From contig NZ_FUXU01000041.1 of the NCBI RefSeq assembly GCF_900167155.1, forward strand, positions 1-38,547: a DNA stretch of 38,547 nt. Reading direction: 5' to 3'. A program made the translations under genes and the position numbers. Shown in pieces: positions 26,832 through 35,556 of the stretch; position 1 is the first letter of the stretch, and the number at the start of each line of letters is the position of its first letter. The DNA is from Enterovibrio nigricans DSM 22720. GTDB lineage: Bacteria; Pseudomonadota; Gammaproteobacteria; Enterobacterales; Vibrionaceae. The notes beneath the pieces were generated by a model. It saw nothing but the letters and a program-made list of their open reading frames with translations. It made no database searches and was not told the DNA's origin.

Positions 26832-27158
26832 CGTTTTTTCCTTGAATGTCGATACTGCCAGATATCTACAATTATCGTTTAATCAGAAAGAGAGAAAAGC
26901 ATACCGTTTCAGTTGCCAAAACGGAATCGCTGTTGCTTTCCAAACGGATAGCAGACCTTATTGAAAAGGTTTGAAATGTGCGTTGTAGTCCAAAAAAGCC
27001 TTTCGTTACATGCGTTTCAATTACGAATAACTAAGATGGTCGCAAACTTGGCATTGTGGCGACAACGAATTTGGTAATCCTAGGCTAAGCAATGTTTTCT
27101 CATAGTAAAAGCGTTTAATAATTAGACGTTTACTAGGTGTACAGCACAAGGAGTTTGT
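26832..27158. other. Divergent region upstream of the chitinase gene
   Basis: About 330 bp holding the promoters of the orphan gene (minus) and the chitinase (plus). An inverted repeat CCGTTT / AAACGG (26904-26924) with a further AAACGG at about 26943 could be a regulator site. Nothing else is seen. Confidence 0.35.
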
Positions 27159-28466
27159 ATGAAGAAGATAATAGCAGGCGCAGCATTGACTGCCTGTTTG
27201 GCGGCGCCAGCTTTTGCAGAAAATCACGTTGTAGGTGGCTATTTCGCCGATTGGCAATACGCGAATAAAGATAATCCGTATGTGGTCGATGACATTCCAG
27301 CAGAAAACCTAACGCACATCATTTATGCCTTTTTGAGCATGTGTGGTCCTCACACGGGTGCTTCAGAGCTGGTTCAAGAACAAGTGAAAGAAGCATGTAA
27401 AGGAAAAGAGCCGTTCACCGCTATTGTGGTTGACCAAGAATCTGCACTTGAAAAAGATTTTGGCCGAGTAAGAGCAAAAGTACCGTATGAAGGCCACTTC
27501 GCACAGCTCGCGGATTTGAAAGCGGAAAATCCTGACGTAACTATTTTGCCTTCGTTTGGTGGTTGGACGATGTCTGAACCTTTCCATGCAATGGCAAAAG
27601 ATGAAGCATCAATTAAACACTTTGCGAAAACGGCAGTTGAGCTTATTGCTGAGTACGATTTCTTTGGCGGGATTGATCTTGACTGGGAATACCCAGGGGG
27701 CGGTGGTTTGACAACGTCACCTTGGAACCCAGAAACCAAGATGGCTGAAGCGCAGCAAGCTGCGGAAAAAGAAGCGTTCACGATACTGGTCACGTCACTA
27801 AGATCGGAGCTAGATGCGCTTTCTAAGAAAACGGGTAAAAAGTACGAGCTATCGACTGCTGTCGGTGTTGGTCAAAGAGCGGCATACATGGATTGGGAAG
27901 TTGTTGGGCCTTTGATGGACAATATGTTTGCGATGACATACGACTTCCTCGGTGGTTGGGGTACACAAACAGGCCACCAAACTAATCTACACGCAACTGA
28001 CCGCAGTTGGTGGGGCATGGGTGCGGATGTCTTTATTCAACAAATGATTGATCTTGGTGTTCCGAAAGAGAAAATCGTTTTGGGTGCTGCTTTCTACGGC
28101 CGAGGATGGGAAGGTTCCCAATTTGATGGCACAACAACCAGCGCCGATCTGTCCTCTGAAAAAGGGGCCAGCTTTGGTACGGGAGAGCCGGGTTACTTCA
28201 TGTATTGGGATCTTAAGAAGAACTATGGCAAAACTCAAGGCTACCAATATGGCTATGATGAAGAATCTGAAGCTCCTTATCTTTGGAACCCTGAGAAGAA
28301 AGTCTTTATCTCTTTTGAAGATGCACGCTCAATAACAGCGAAAGCAGAATGGGCAAAACAGCAAGGTTTGGCTGGTGTGTTCTCGTGGGAACTTTCGGGC
28401 GATCCAAATGATGAACTTTCTGCTGTGATGGCAGAGGTCATGCATAGCAAAACTGCGAAAAAGTAG
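27159..28466 (+). CDS. Secreted GH18 chitinase
   Basis: Glycoside hydrolase family 18, cleaving beta-1,4 GlcNAc linkages in chitin by substrate-assisted catalysis. A Sec signal (1-20, AFA|ENH) precedes one TIM-barrel domain filling the rest of 435 aa; no chitin-binding domain is fused. The SxGG-type motif is PSFGGW (131-136). The catalytic motif reads GGIDLDWEYPG (170-180): Asp173, Asp175 and the acid Glu177 are present, but the leading Asp of DGxDxDxE is Gly170. MTYDF and a late FSWELSGD close the active site. AAGGAG is 5 bases before ATG. Monocistronic with its own terminator. Fits the chitin-degrading life of marine Vibrionaceae; usually induced by chitin oligosaccharides (known for the group, not shown here). 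Confidence 0.93.
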   Translation: MKKIIAGAALTACLAAPAFAENHVVGGYFADWQYANKDNPYVVDDIPAENLTHIIYAFLSMCGPHTGASELVQEQVKEACKGKEPFTAIVVDQESALEKDFGRVRAKVPYEGHFAQLADLKAENPDVTILPSFGGWTMSEPFHAMAKDEASIKHFAKTAVELIAEYDFFGGIDLDWEYPGGGGLTTSPWNPETKMAEAQQAAEKEAFTILVTSLRSELDALSKKTGKKYELSTAVGVGQRAAYMDWEVVGPLMDNMFAMTYDFLGGWGTQTGHQTNLHATDRSWWGMGADVFIQQMIDLGVPKEKIVLGAAFYGRGWEGSQFDGTTTSADLSSEKGASFGTGEPGYFMYWDLKKNYGKTQGYQYGYDEESEAPYLWNPEKKVFISFEDARSITAKAEWAKQQGLAGVFSWELSGDPNDELSAVMAEVMHSKTAKK

Positions 28467-28484
28467 CGGTTGGGCATAATGCAT

Positions 28485-28518
28485 AAACACCGCGCTAAGG
28501 CGCGGTGTTTTTTTTGCT
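28485..28518 (+). terminator. Chitinase terminator
   Basis: AAACACCGCG C/G CGCGGTGTTT stem of 11 bp with TAAG loop, followed by T8. Confidence 0.92.
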
Positions 28519-28831
28519 TAATATTGTGTACCCCAGAAAGAACTAAACCTCGCAAATGCGGGGTTTGTTCGTTTTCAGCAAGCAAAGATGACTTCGTTTT
28601 TATTTGTATGGTGAGACTATAGTCGTCTGAGAAATACGTGTCCATGAGTGAATAACGAGTTGCATAATCTTTATCAAACGTTGGGCTAAGCATCACTTTT
28701 ACGTTGCAAAACTTGGTGTTACATAAATTTCTTGGAGATGCACTTCCAAATTCACACTTAATTCGCAGCAGAATTGAAAATCTATGCTTGTACATAAATC
28801 TTTACGGATTGAGTGGTTGGTGGTGAGTTGC
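28519..28831. other. Convergent intergenic spacer
   Basis: About 310 bp between the chitinase terminator and the stop of the sugar dehydrogenase. A 9-bp hairpin (28545-28566, AAACCTCGC / GCGGGGTTT with one G-T) may end transcription from the minus strand. Otherwise nothing is seen. Confidence 0.4.
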
Positions 28832-29947
28832 TCAAGGTGCGGGGGCTAAGCGCAGTATTTTGCCATTGGAGCTGTCTGTAAGGAGGTAAATATACCCATC
28901 GGGTCCTTCGATAACATCGCGAATACGCCCATACTTTCCGTCAAGCATGCGTTCTTCGCGAACGACTACACCCTTCTCCATCTCTAAACGTACCAGCAGA
29001 CCGAACTTCAGAGAGCCAAGCAAAATATCACCAGCCCAGTGTTTGAACTGACTCCCCTGAATCATCGCCATTCCTGATGGCGCGATTGACGGTACCCAAT
29101 AATGAATGGGCTGCTTCATGCCTTCAGTTTCCGTACCAATGCCGATTGAAGTTCCCGTGCCGTAATTGACGCCGTAAGTAATCGTGGGCCAACCATAATT
29201 GGCTCCAGCAGTAATGGCGTTTAACTCATCACCACCCTGAGGACCATGTTCATGCGTCCACAGTGTTTTCCCATCATTGCTCAAGGTCATTCCCTGAATG
29301 TTTCGGTGCCCGTAGCTGTATATTTCAGGCAATACCTCAGCATGATGTGTATACGGATTTTCTGGATAAGGAGCACCATCATAAGTAAGACGAACGAGGG
29401 TTCCTGTGTGTGAATTATTTTGTTGTGCTTTGTCTTGATTACCTCTGTCTCCAAGCGCGACAAACAGTGAATTATCAGTCGCAACCAATCGCCCACCATA
29501 ATGACGACTGCCCCCAAGTTTCGGTTGCTGGCTGAACAGCGTTTGAATCTGAGTCAGTTCGGTGCCTGATAGCGTCCCTTTTGCCACCGCTGTTCCTGAT
29601 TTTCTATGTTCACCACCTTCTGAATATGCGATGAAGACGGTGCCAGTTTTCTCAAAATCGGAGGCAAGGGCGAGCCCTAATAACCCGCCTTGTCCTCTGG
29701 CAACGAGGTTTTCAGGGAGTCCGTTAATGGGGATGGAAGTGCCGTTGCGGTCAATTTTTACCAACTGACCGTTGCGCTCTGATACCAGCATCTCTCCACT
29801 GGGAAGAAAAACAAGAGACCATGGATGGTTAAGTTCACTTGCGAGTGTCTCGACGACGAATTCGTGTTTGTCCGAATGGATGGCTTCGCCATAAGTCGCC
29901 GGGGGGAGGGCGGTTAGTATTACCGCGATCAAAGCAAATTTGCGCAT
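28832..29947 (-). CDS. yliI: PQQ-dependent aldose sugar dehydrogenase, YliI-like
   Basis: Periplasmic soluble quinoprotein of the YliI/Asd family, which oxidises aldoses using pyrroloquinoline quinone. A Sec signal spans about 1-20. Propeller and active-site segments are those of the family: HPWSLVFLPSGEMLVSERNG, GGLLGLALA, GGSRHYGGRL, LGDRGNQDKAQ, YSYGHRNIQGMTL, HEHGPQGGDELN, GANYGWP and SIAPSGMAMIQG. 371 aa matches E. coli YliI. AAAGGAA lies 6 bases before ATG. No PQQ synthesis genes are in view, so the cofactor would come from elsewhere in the genome or outside. Monocistronic; the GGDEF gene lies 85 bp upstream on the same strand. Confidence 0.93.
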   Translation of the reverse strand: MRKFALIAVILTALPPATYGEAIHSDKHEFVVETLASELNHPWSLVFLPSGEMLVSERNGQLVKIDRNGTSIPINGLPENLVARGQGGLLGLALASDFEKTGTVFIAYSEGGEHRKSGTAVAKGTLSGTELTQIQTLFSQQPKLGGSRHYGGRLVATDNSLFVALGDRGNQDKAQQNNSHTGTLVRLTYDGAPYPENPYTHHAEVLPEIYSYGHRNIQGMTLSNDGKTLWTHEHGPQGGDELNAITAGANYGWPTITYGVNYGTGTSIGIGTETEGMKQPIHYWVPSIAPSGMAMIQGSQFKHWAGDILLGSLKFGLLVRLEMEKGVVVREERMLDGKYGRIRDVIEGPDGYIYLLTDSSNGKILRLAPAP

Positions 29948-30032
29948 TACGATTCCTTTCCAATGGAGGCCATAAGAAGCCTTCTCGCAAAGGCGACCTC
30001 CATGTATCTTACGCCGCTGACGCGTGGCCTCA

Positions 30033-32036
30033 TCAGCTAAAATGTTGCGCGACTCGAAATTTTAACCTTCTGACTCGGCGAGAAAAGCGTGCATTGATGC
30101 TCATGGGCTCATGAGATGCAGATTGGGATGTATTTGTGTCATCTGACGCTGAAAAGGTTTCAACGCGGTTTCGACCATTTTGCTTGGCTCGGTAAAGTAG
30201 CTTATCGACAATACTGTATAGCTCGGAAAGCGACTGCGTGGGGTTTGCGGAGATAGAGCCAAAGCTGGCAGTCACTGCAAAGGTATCGCCTTTTTCGGAC
30301 GTGAATACCTCGTTGCTGATACGTTGGCGAAGGTCTTCTGCTATGATGTTCGTTTCTTCAATGCCGCTGTTCGGTAAAAGAAGCATAAATTCTTCGCCAC
30401 CAACACGAGAGCAAATGTCGTCACGCCTCAAGTTGTTTTTAAATAACTCTGAAATACCCATCAGTACTTTGTCACCCACTGGGTGGCCGTATGTATCGTT
30501 TACTGTTTTGAAATAGTCGATATCCAGTAGCAAGCAACCCACGGGTAAGTTGCTCGTCGCCATTTCTTTTTGCAATCGTTCAAGCTGTCCTGCGAGGTAG
30601 CGGCGATTATGTAGCCCAGTTAGGCTATCGGTATTGGCGATTTTTCCCCAACGAATACGTCGACGGTTTATCCATAGTGCAATTAACGAGGCAATGACGG
30701 TTGCAGCAATGCCCAGAACAACGAGGAGATTGAGGTATTCCACCTTCTGCTCGTTGGTTTTTAGCTCAAGTGTCTGTAATACGTTGTTCCAGCTTAAATG
30801 TTGATTTTCTGCTTTCAGTTTTTCGAGGTTAAACAACATTTGTTGTCTTTCTAGGTTATCGACCTGTTCATCAGCACTAAAGGTGTTAAAGCGATTTTGG
30901 TAATCAAGCAAAGTAAGGTAAGCATTTTTGTAATCTTCAAGACCAAAGTACGCTTTAGAAGCAACGAGGTACAAAGCAAGCTCAGAGCGATATAAGCGTT
31001 GAAGTTGGCTAAGCTCTGCGATCAAAGGGGTAATGATTTCAATGGTTGCAGGGTAGTCGCCGTTGATCAGACTCTCGTTTGCTTTGAGGTGGTTATATTT
31101 ACTGATGTAGAAGCGGATAGTCTCGCGCTCTCTGAGGTTATCTGTTGATTTAAGATACCGCATCATATTTTTGGTATCACCCGATTGCAGCAACAAATCG
31201 GCAATCTGGAGGTTAATGCGAAAGCGATGTGAACCATCACCAAGCACTTGGGCAATTTGAAGTGCTTGTTTGTATTCTAAGAGTGCTTGCTTGTTGTTTC
31301 CTTGCTTTCTTGCCAACTCGGCCATGTCGAGTTTAACCAGAAGTTGGTTGAACGACATTTTACGTGTCTGGAAGAATTGATAAGACTGCTCCAGCAGTAA
31401 GGATGCTTTATCAAAGCCGTTGAGTTGGACAAGTATGCCACCAAGATTGGAAGCGATGCGCTCTATTAAGATTTTATCTTCGGTGGCTTTCGCTGCTTCT
31501 AACGAGCTCATGAGGGCAGCCATCGAGATGTCGTATTCGTTTTGCGCTTTGTAGGCTTGGCCTTTGACCAATAAGATTTCTGCGGTAACGGCAGGATCGT
31601 TTAACGCCTGCGATTCTGAGAGAAGATTGTCTAATTGGTCGAGAACGAGCGCCTCTTCTCCTTTTAATATGCGTGCCTGGCTCAGTCGCAACTGCATCAG
31701 GTAACGGTCTGCATTAAGAAGCGGGTCGCCTTTTGCCAACTCTATTCCCTGTGTTGCAGATTCAATGGCACTGTCAGGGTTATTTAAGAGCAGTTCTACG
31801 GTGGACTTTTGAAGGTAATACCTAACAAGCAAAGGCAGTGGTTGGTTTTGTTTAAGCTCTACCTTTTCCAATTTTGTAAGTAGGGCTTTTGCCTTGATAG
31901 GTACGGAATACAGAATAGTTTGTACGCCGTTGAGTGTTTTCTCAAACGATTGTGTTTTTTCTGCTGTGGCGTGTGAAACCGGTGTGAAAATAAAAAAAAT
32001 AAGAAAAGTCAGAAGATTGAAAACGCGTATGAACAT
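30033..32036 (-). CDS. Membrane diguanylate cyclase with periplasmic TPR-like sensor
   Basis: Makes the second messenger cyclic di-GMP. A signal peptide (about 1-24) leads into a ~400-residue helical, TPR-like periplasmic region (e.g. AEILLVKGQAYKAQNEYDISMAALMSSLEAA split across 150-190), a short coiled stretch, one transmembrane helix (about 443-463, LLVVLGIAATVIASLIALWI) and a cytoplasmic GGDEF domain. The active site is GGEEF (about 546-550) and an RxxD inhibitory I-site (RRDD) sits just before it, so product inhibition is expected. DSLTGLHNRR, LDIDYFKTVNDTYGHPVGD are canonical. A basic tail (RFSRRVRRLKFRV) follows the domain. Ligand of the sensor unknown; chitin or sugar sensing would suit the neighbours but is guesswork. 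Confidence 0.93.
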   Translation of the reverse strand: MFIRVFNLLTFLIFFIFTPVSHATAEKTQSFEKTLNGVQTILYSVPIKAKALLTKLEKVELKQNQPLPLLVRYYLQKSTVELLLNNPDSAIESATQGIELAKGDPLLNADRYLMQLRLSQARILKGEEALVLDQLDNLLSESQALNDPAVTAEILLVKGQAYKAQNEYDISMAALMSSLEAAKATEDKILIERIASNLGGILVQLNGFDKASLLLEQSYQFFQTRKMSFNQLLVKLDMAELARKQGNNKQALLEYKQALQIAQVLGDGSHRFRINLQIADLLLQSGDTKNMMRYLKSTDNLRERETIRFYISKYNHLKANESLINGDYPATIEIITPLIAELSQLQRLYRSELALYLVASKAYFGLEDYKNAYLTLLDYQNRFNTFSADEQVDNLERQQMLFNLEKLKAENQHLSWNNVLQTLELKTNEQKVEYLNLLVVLGIAATVIASLIALWINRRRIRWGKIANTDSLTGLHNRRYLAGQLERLQKEMATSNLPVGCLLLDIDYFKTVNDTYGHPVGDKVLMGISELFKNNLRRDDICSRVGGEEFMLLLPNSGIEETNIIAEDLRQRISNEVFTSEKGDTFAVTASFGSISANPTQSLSELYSIVDKLLYRAKQNGRNRVETFSASDDTNTSQSASHEPMSINARFSRRVRRLKFRVAQHFS

Positions 32037-32435
32037 TGAGTGAGCTTCCCTAACTATGTCATTGCCAGTTTTATCGATGTGAAGTGTTAGCTCTGTCCAA
32101 CACGTTTGAGCCTCGGGTGACTGTGCTCGGACACCAAATCAGATCCGTCGTCATTAAGCGTAGTTAGTGATAATTGTTTTTTCACGCTTCCAATTGATCT
32201 CTGAGGACAATTCAGCCTTTTGTTGTACCAAGGTTTTAATGCGTAATCAGCGCGTTAGCAGAGAGGAAGCCCATTTTGGGAAAATTTAGGTTTAACACCG
32301 CGATTCCATAGAGGGACAGAAGAGAAGGTAGTGATTCAAGATCGTTAGGGGGTGATGTGAAAACCAGGATATTTTGGTGTAAAGCAGACCAAGCCCAGCG
32401 AAAAATAGTGTTCGCTGAGCTTGGAGAAGAAGCAG
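32037..32435. other. Intergenic region upstream of the GGDEF gene
   Basis: About 400 bp without an ORF, between the GGDEF start and the stop of the small gene upstream. It must contain the GGDEF promoter and holds the hairpin at 32389-32424. Confidence 0.4.
32389..32424 (-). terminator. Long hairpin ending the PhoD-like operon
   Basis: 14-base arms pair at 13 positions (one C-A mismatch) around an 8-base loop. The following minus-strand bases are only moderately T-rich (TCTGCTTT), so it may be a terminator or an RNA-stabilising end. Confidence 0.55.
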
Positions 32436-32699
32436 TTAGCGTTTGTCTTTAATCGACTCTGCTTCTTTCTTTAACAAAATGATTTTGCTAAATCCCAGCT
32501 TGTTGAAATAGGCGTCACGATGGCTTTTGACGGCTTTACCATCTGCAATGACTTCCAATTGACGTTCCATCTTCAAAAAGTCGCTAAGGTCGATACCTTC
32601 AGCGGCTGCCGCAGCCTCATGCGCAGAGTGATACTGGCGGAACGAAAACGTGATGGTTTTCGTTTCATTTTTGTAGGTATATTGAAGTTGACGTGACAT
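32436..32699 (-). CDS. Small protein, probably DUF2960
   Basis: 87 aa from ATG 32699, which has AGGTG 6-7 bases upstream. Segments MSRQLQYTYKNETKTITFSF, AAAAAEGIDLSDFLKMERQL and GFSKIILLK resemble what I recall of DUF2960, a family confined to Vibrio, Shewanella and relatives with no known role; this is memory-based. The frame is open further upstream to a TTG (32759) whose codon overlaps the TGA of the PhoD-like gene, so translational coupling is possible, but the internal start is better supported. No signal peptide or membrane segment. Probably co-transcribed with the PhoD-like phosphatase. Confidence 0.75.
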   Translation of the reverse strand: MSRQLQYTYKNETKTITFSFRQYHSAHEAAAAAEGIDLSDFLKMERQLEVIADGKAVKSHRDAYFNKLGFSKIILLKKEAESIKDKR

Positions 32700-32755
32700 A
32701 GCGGCACCTGTGGCAAATTTCGAAGGGCGGAGTATTTCCCAGCCGCCCATTGAAG

Positions 32756-34690
32756 TCAATCCCGAGTAAGGGGATCCAGTGAGGGTTTTACGTGTTCACG
32801 TTGTGCTTTTTCATTGGCTTGAAATGTCACTTGCTCCCCTTTGCTCGTCAGTAAGCCAATCGACGCGGGTGAACCATCGAGATTCAATGTGACCTCTCCG
32901 ACAGCAGCAGCATTCACAAAATATTGTGTACTGCCATTGTCCGGTTTTCGGCGCTCTATACGCATTCTTTTTCGGCGAGTAAACACGTTTAATGGCGATT
33001 CCGGCCAGAACAATTTTCTGTCAAACCACTCGAAAATGGAGAGATAAGGCTCGGGGAATTGATTGCGGAAACCGCTGCATGTGATTTGCCAAATACGCGG
33101 GCTCCCCTTACGAAAACGCAGACGGATATCGTAGGCGAACGAGTAATGAACATCACCGGACAAAATCACGAAGTTCTTGGGTGTTTTGGGATGTTTGAAA
33201 ATATTTAGCAACGCATTGGCAGAGCCTGGATGTGCCATCCAGTTTTCTGAGTCTGTCGCCAAAGGGTGTCCGCAGAAGGTGACAATGCGTTGCAGTGTCT
33301 CGATAAACTTGACACCAAACATCGGCGCGGGAGATACGACCACGACGGCATCGTTGTTAAAAACGTCTTGCTGAAAGTCCATGAGCGATTCCCAGTCCAT
33401 CAACCCTGAGGGTTTGTTGTCACTGGATTCTGAACGCCACCGACGGGTGCGTGTGTCAATGACAACCACTTTTGGCGTGGTTGGAACGGTGTAGTGCCAT
33501 TGCTCAAAATGCTGGAGAAGCTGAGAGACATGCGCAAAATTTGCTACGTCAGGTTTGGCGACGAACTGCTCAACGGTACCCATGAAAGTGTGGTCAAATG
33601 CTGAGGGGTTATTACCCCAACCTTGGCACAAGAAATACCCCAACATGCCATTTGTGATCACGGCCTGAGCGAATGTGGAGCTGTTAATGCCTTTCTCCCA
33701 ACCCACGGTGAGATTGAAATCATCGGTGATGTCATGGTCATCGAAAATCATGTAGGTGGGAATATGTGCCATTAGCCTTCGCACATTTGGCAGAGTGGCG
33801 CAGAATGTTTGCAGTTCCTCTCGTTCTGCGTCCCATCGGGCACTCTGTTTGGCGTGACTAAGCTCGACCTCACTAGCACGAGGAAGCGCCAGTTCTCGCC
33901 AAAGCGCGGGCGACCATACCAGAATGTACATGACCACAAATTCATTGAAACTGATTAAGTGATTGGCCAGCGTGCGGGAGCTAAACACGGGCTCGGGCGC
34001 TGCTTTAAAGAATCGCTTAATAAAGCCGTGATTGACGCGCGTTTTAGGCAGGATAGCTGCGCGAGAGTAAATGGCGGTTTTGTGAGTGGCGAGGTCGCTA
34101 CAGTGGTTGATTATTTCACCGTCAAAGGCTTGATCGTGTAAACCAAGCAATTCAACGCTTTGTCGAATGGCATGCATGAGTGGGCCACAGACATCATCAG
34201 CGTATATTTGGTCACCACTCATGATTAGCATGTCAGCACGTTGAGAAATCTCTAACTCCGCATACTTTCTGTCTAACGCTGCAAGTGCATCGTCACATTG
34301 GTGGTGTGGATGGCGGCATGATCCATGCGCAATATTGGTCGCTTTGGAAGAAATAATAAAGGTGGGCCGCTTCTCTCCGGGATAAAGAAACTGCTCTAGG
34401 TTTTCGAGCAGAGATTGGCCACCGGATAGAATGTCGTAGCTGCATGCAACATCGCACGGTACCTCACCTTCTGTCTTAAATTCGGCGAGAATGGCATAGC
34501 ATTGGTGACCAAGTGGGAGTTGATGAACCTGGCTAAAAGGCTGAGAAAAAAACGGCGCAGAATCGTCTGCGTGGTATAAAACAAAATCAGCGTCCAATGG
34601 TGCGGAGGTTATCGCCCACAGACAAATCTCATTTTTCGTTGTACGTCTTAAAATCGGCCCTGCAAGAAAGAGGGGCAAAGAAGATGGCAT
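32756..34690 (-). CDS. PhoD-like metallophosphatase
   Basis: Alkaline phosphatase D-type calcineurin-like phosphoesterase, 644 aa. Metal-binding motifs visible: HGSCRHP (about 122), SGDQIYADD (158-166), FDDHDITDDFN (316-326) and a late SGDVHYSFAYD with the last His. An N-terminal beta domain (1-110) precedes it. Unlike classical PhoD there is no Tat or Sec signal, so it seems cytoplasmic, as in the larger PhoD-like group found in many gamma-proteobacteria and fungi; substrates are undefined. ATG 34690 has only a weak AGAGA site. It leads the small gene at 32436, separated by a coupling overlap or a 56-bp gap depending on that gene's start. Confidence 0.87.
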   Translation of the reverse strand: MPSSLPLFLAGPILRRTTKNEICLWAITSAPLDADFVLYHADDSAPFFSQPFSQVHQLPLGHQCYAILAEFKTEGEVPCDVACSYDILSGGQSLLENLEQFLYPGEKRPTFIISSKATNIAHGSCRHPHHQCDDALAALDRKYAELEISQRADMLIMSGDQIYADDVCGPLMHAIRQSVELLGLHDQAFDGEIINHCSDLATHKTAIYSRAAILPKTRVNHGFIKRFFKAAPEPVFSSRTLANHLISFNEFVVMYILVWSPALWRELALPRASEVELSHAKQSARWDAEREELQTFCATLPNVRRLMAHIPTYMIFDDHDITDDFNLTVGWEKGINSSTFAQAVITNGMLGYFLCQGWGNNPSAFDHTFMGTVEQFVAKPDVANFAHVSQLLQHFEQWHYTVPTTPKVVVIDTRTRRWRSESSDNKPSGLMDWESLMDFQQDVFNNDAVVVVSPAPMFGVKFIETLQRIVTFCGHPLATDSENWMAHPGSANALLNIFKHPKTPKNFVILSGDVHYSFAYDIRLRFRKGSPRIWQITCSGFRNQFPEPYLSIFEWFDRKLFWPESPLNVFTRRKRMRIERRKPDNGSTQYFVNAAAVGEVTLNLDGSPASIGLLTSKGEQVTFQANEKAQREHVKPSLDPLTRD

Positions 34691-34763
34691 GCGAATCTCT
34701 AATTTCTTCGTCTATACCATCACTTTACGTCCGATAGCGCACGATTTGTAGTGGGCTGAGTGA

Positions 34764-35366
34764 TTAATCAGTGAGATCGTTTGGCGCTTGGTTGTCTTTG
34801 GTGGCTTTTTCCCGCCAATGCATGGCGATATCGCTTTCTCCAATGGCGTCTAATGCATCCGCGAGTGAACGTTGCGCCTGGTGGTGACCTTGTCGCGCTG
34901 ACAGCGTCAAAAAGTAGATACCTTTCTCTGTGTCCTTGTCTGTGATGAAGCCGTTGTACAACATGGTGCCCAAAGCATATTGTTCGACTGGGCTGCTGCA
35001 TAACGCGAGATCCAGTACCCATTTAAACTCGTCATAGTCCACGCCAGTCGGCATCCGCTGGTTTTTATAGATGCTGCTTTGCGTTAGCCCGGAAGACGCG
35101 TGCTTGTTGTTGCAAAAGTCGACGTAGAGTGTCGACAATTCGAAGACAGTTTCCGATTTCACACCCGACTCAAAGTAAGGCAAAGCCCGATCGCAATGCT
35201 GTCGAGGGTGCTCTCCTCGTTTTAGATGTTGCCATCCATGATAAAAGTCGCTTTCAAGAAATGCGTCGGAGTAATTCTGAAGGGTAGGGCATTGTGTGTA
35301 TTCATTTTTTACATCTTCGGTACAGCCAACCGTAGATAAGAGAATGACAGGAAGTAACCACTTCAT
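34764..35366 (-). CDS. Sel1-repeat lipoprotein, probable
   Basis: 200 aa. Starts with a short lipoprotein-type signal (MKWLLPVILLSTVGC, lipid Cys15; the -3 residue Thr is unusual for a lipobox). The second half has Sel1/TPR-like repeats: AL..SSPVEQYALGTMLYNGFITDKDTEKGIYFLTLSARQG then HHQAQRSLADALDAIGES. Several cysteines in the mature part may pair in the periplasm. AAGGAAG lies 5 bases before ATG. Sel1 proteins mediate protein-protein contacts; partner unknown. It lies 73 bp upstream of the PhoD-like gene on the same strand. Confidence 0.8.
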   Translation of the reverse strand: MKWLLPVILLSTVGCTEDVKNEYTQCPTLQNYSDAFLESDFYHGWQHLKRGEHPRQHCDRALPYFESGVKSETVFELSTLYVDFCNNKHASSGLTQSSIYKNQRMPTGVDYDEFKWVLDLALCSSPVEQYALGTMLYNGFITDKDTEKGIYFLTLSARQGHHQAQRSLADALDAIGESDIAMHWREKATKDNQAPNDLTD

Positions 35367-35503
35367 ACTTCTTCCTTGAATTATCGGACAAAATGCCAGT
35401 ATAAAAACGGAGTAATCGTGTTGAATGCTCCCAATACTGGGATTATTGGGAATGGTTCAGCTGTCTTGGTTAAGATTTCATGGATAGGGAAGAAGAGTTT
35501 GCG

Positions 35504-35528
35504 AGCCCCATATTTGGCGGATGGGGCT
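35504..35528. terminator. Hairpin downstream of the membrane-protein gene
   Basis: AGCCCCAT / ATGGGGCT, 8-bp perfect stem with 9-base loop. It lies just past the stop of the 35557 gene; the T-tract is poor on the minus strand. Confidence 0.45.
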
Positions 35529-35556
35529 TTATAGATAGACAGGGAGGAGACCGCGT

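Noticed and set aside
28277..28795. 172-codon minus-strand frame over the chitinase 3' end
   Set aside because: Mostly antisense to the strongly supported chitinase and its terminator; composition not coding-like.
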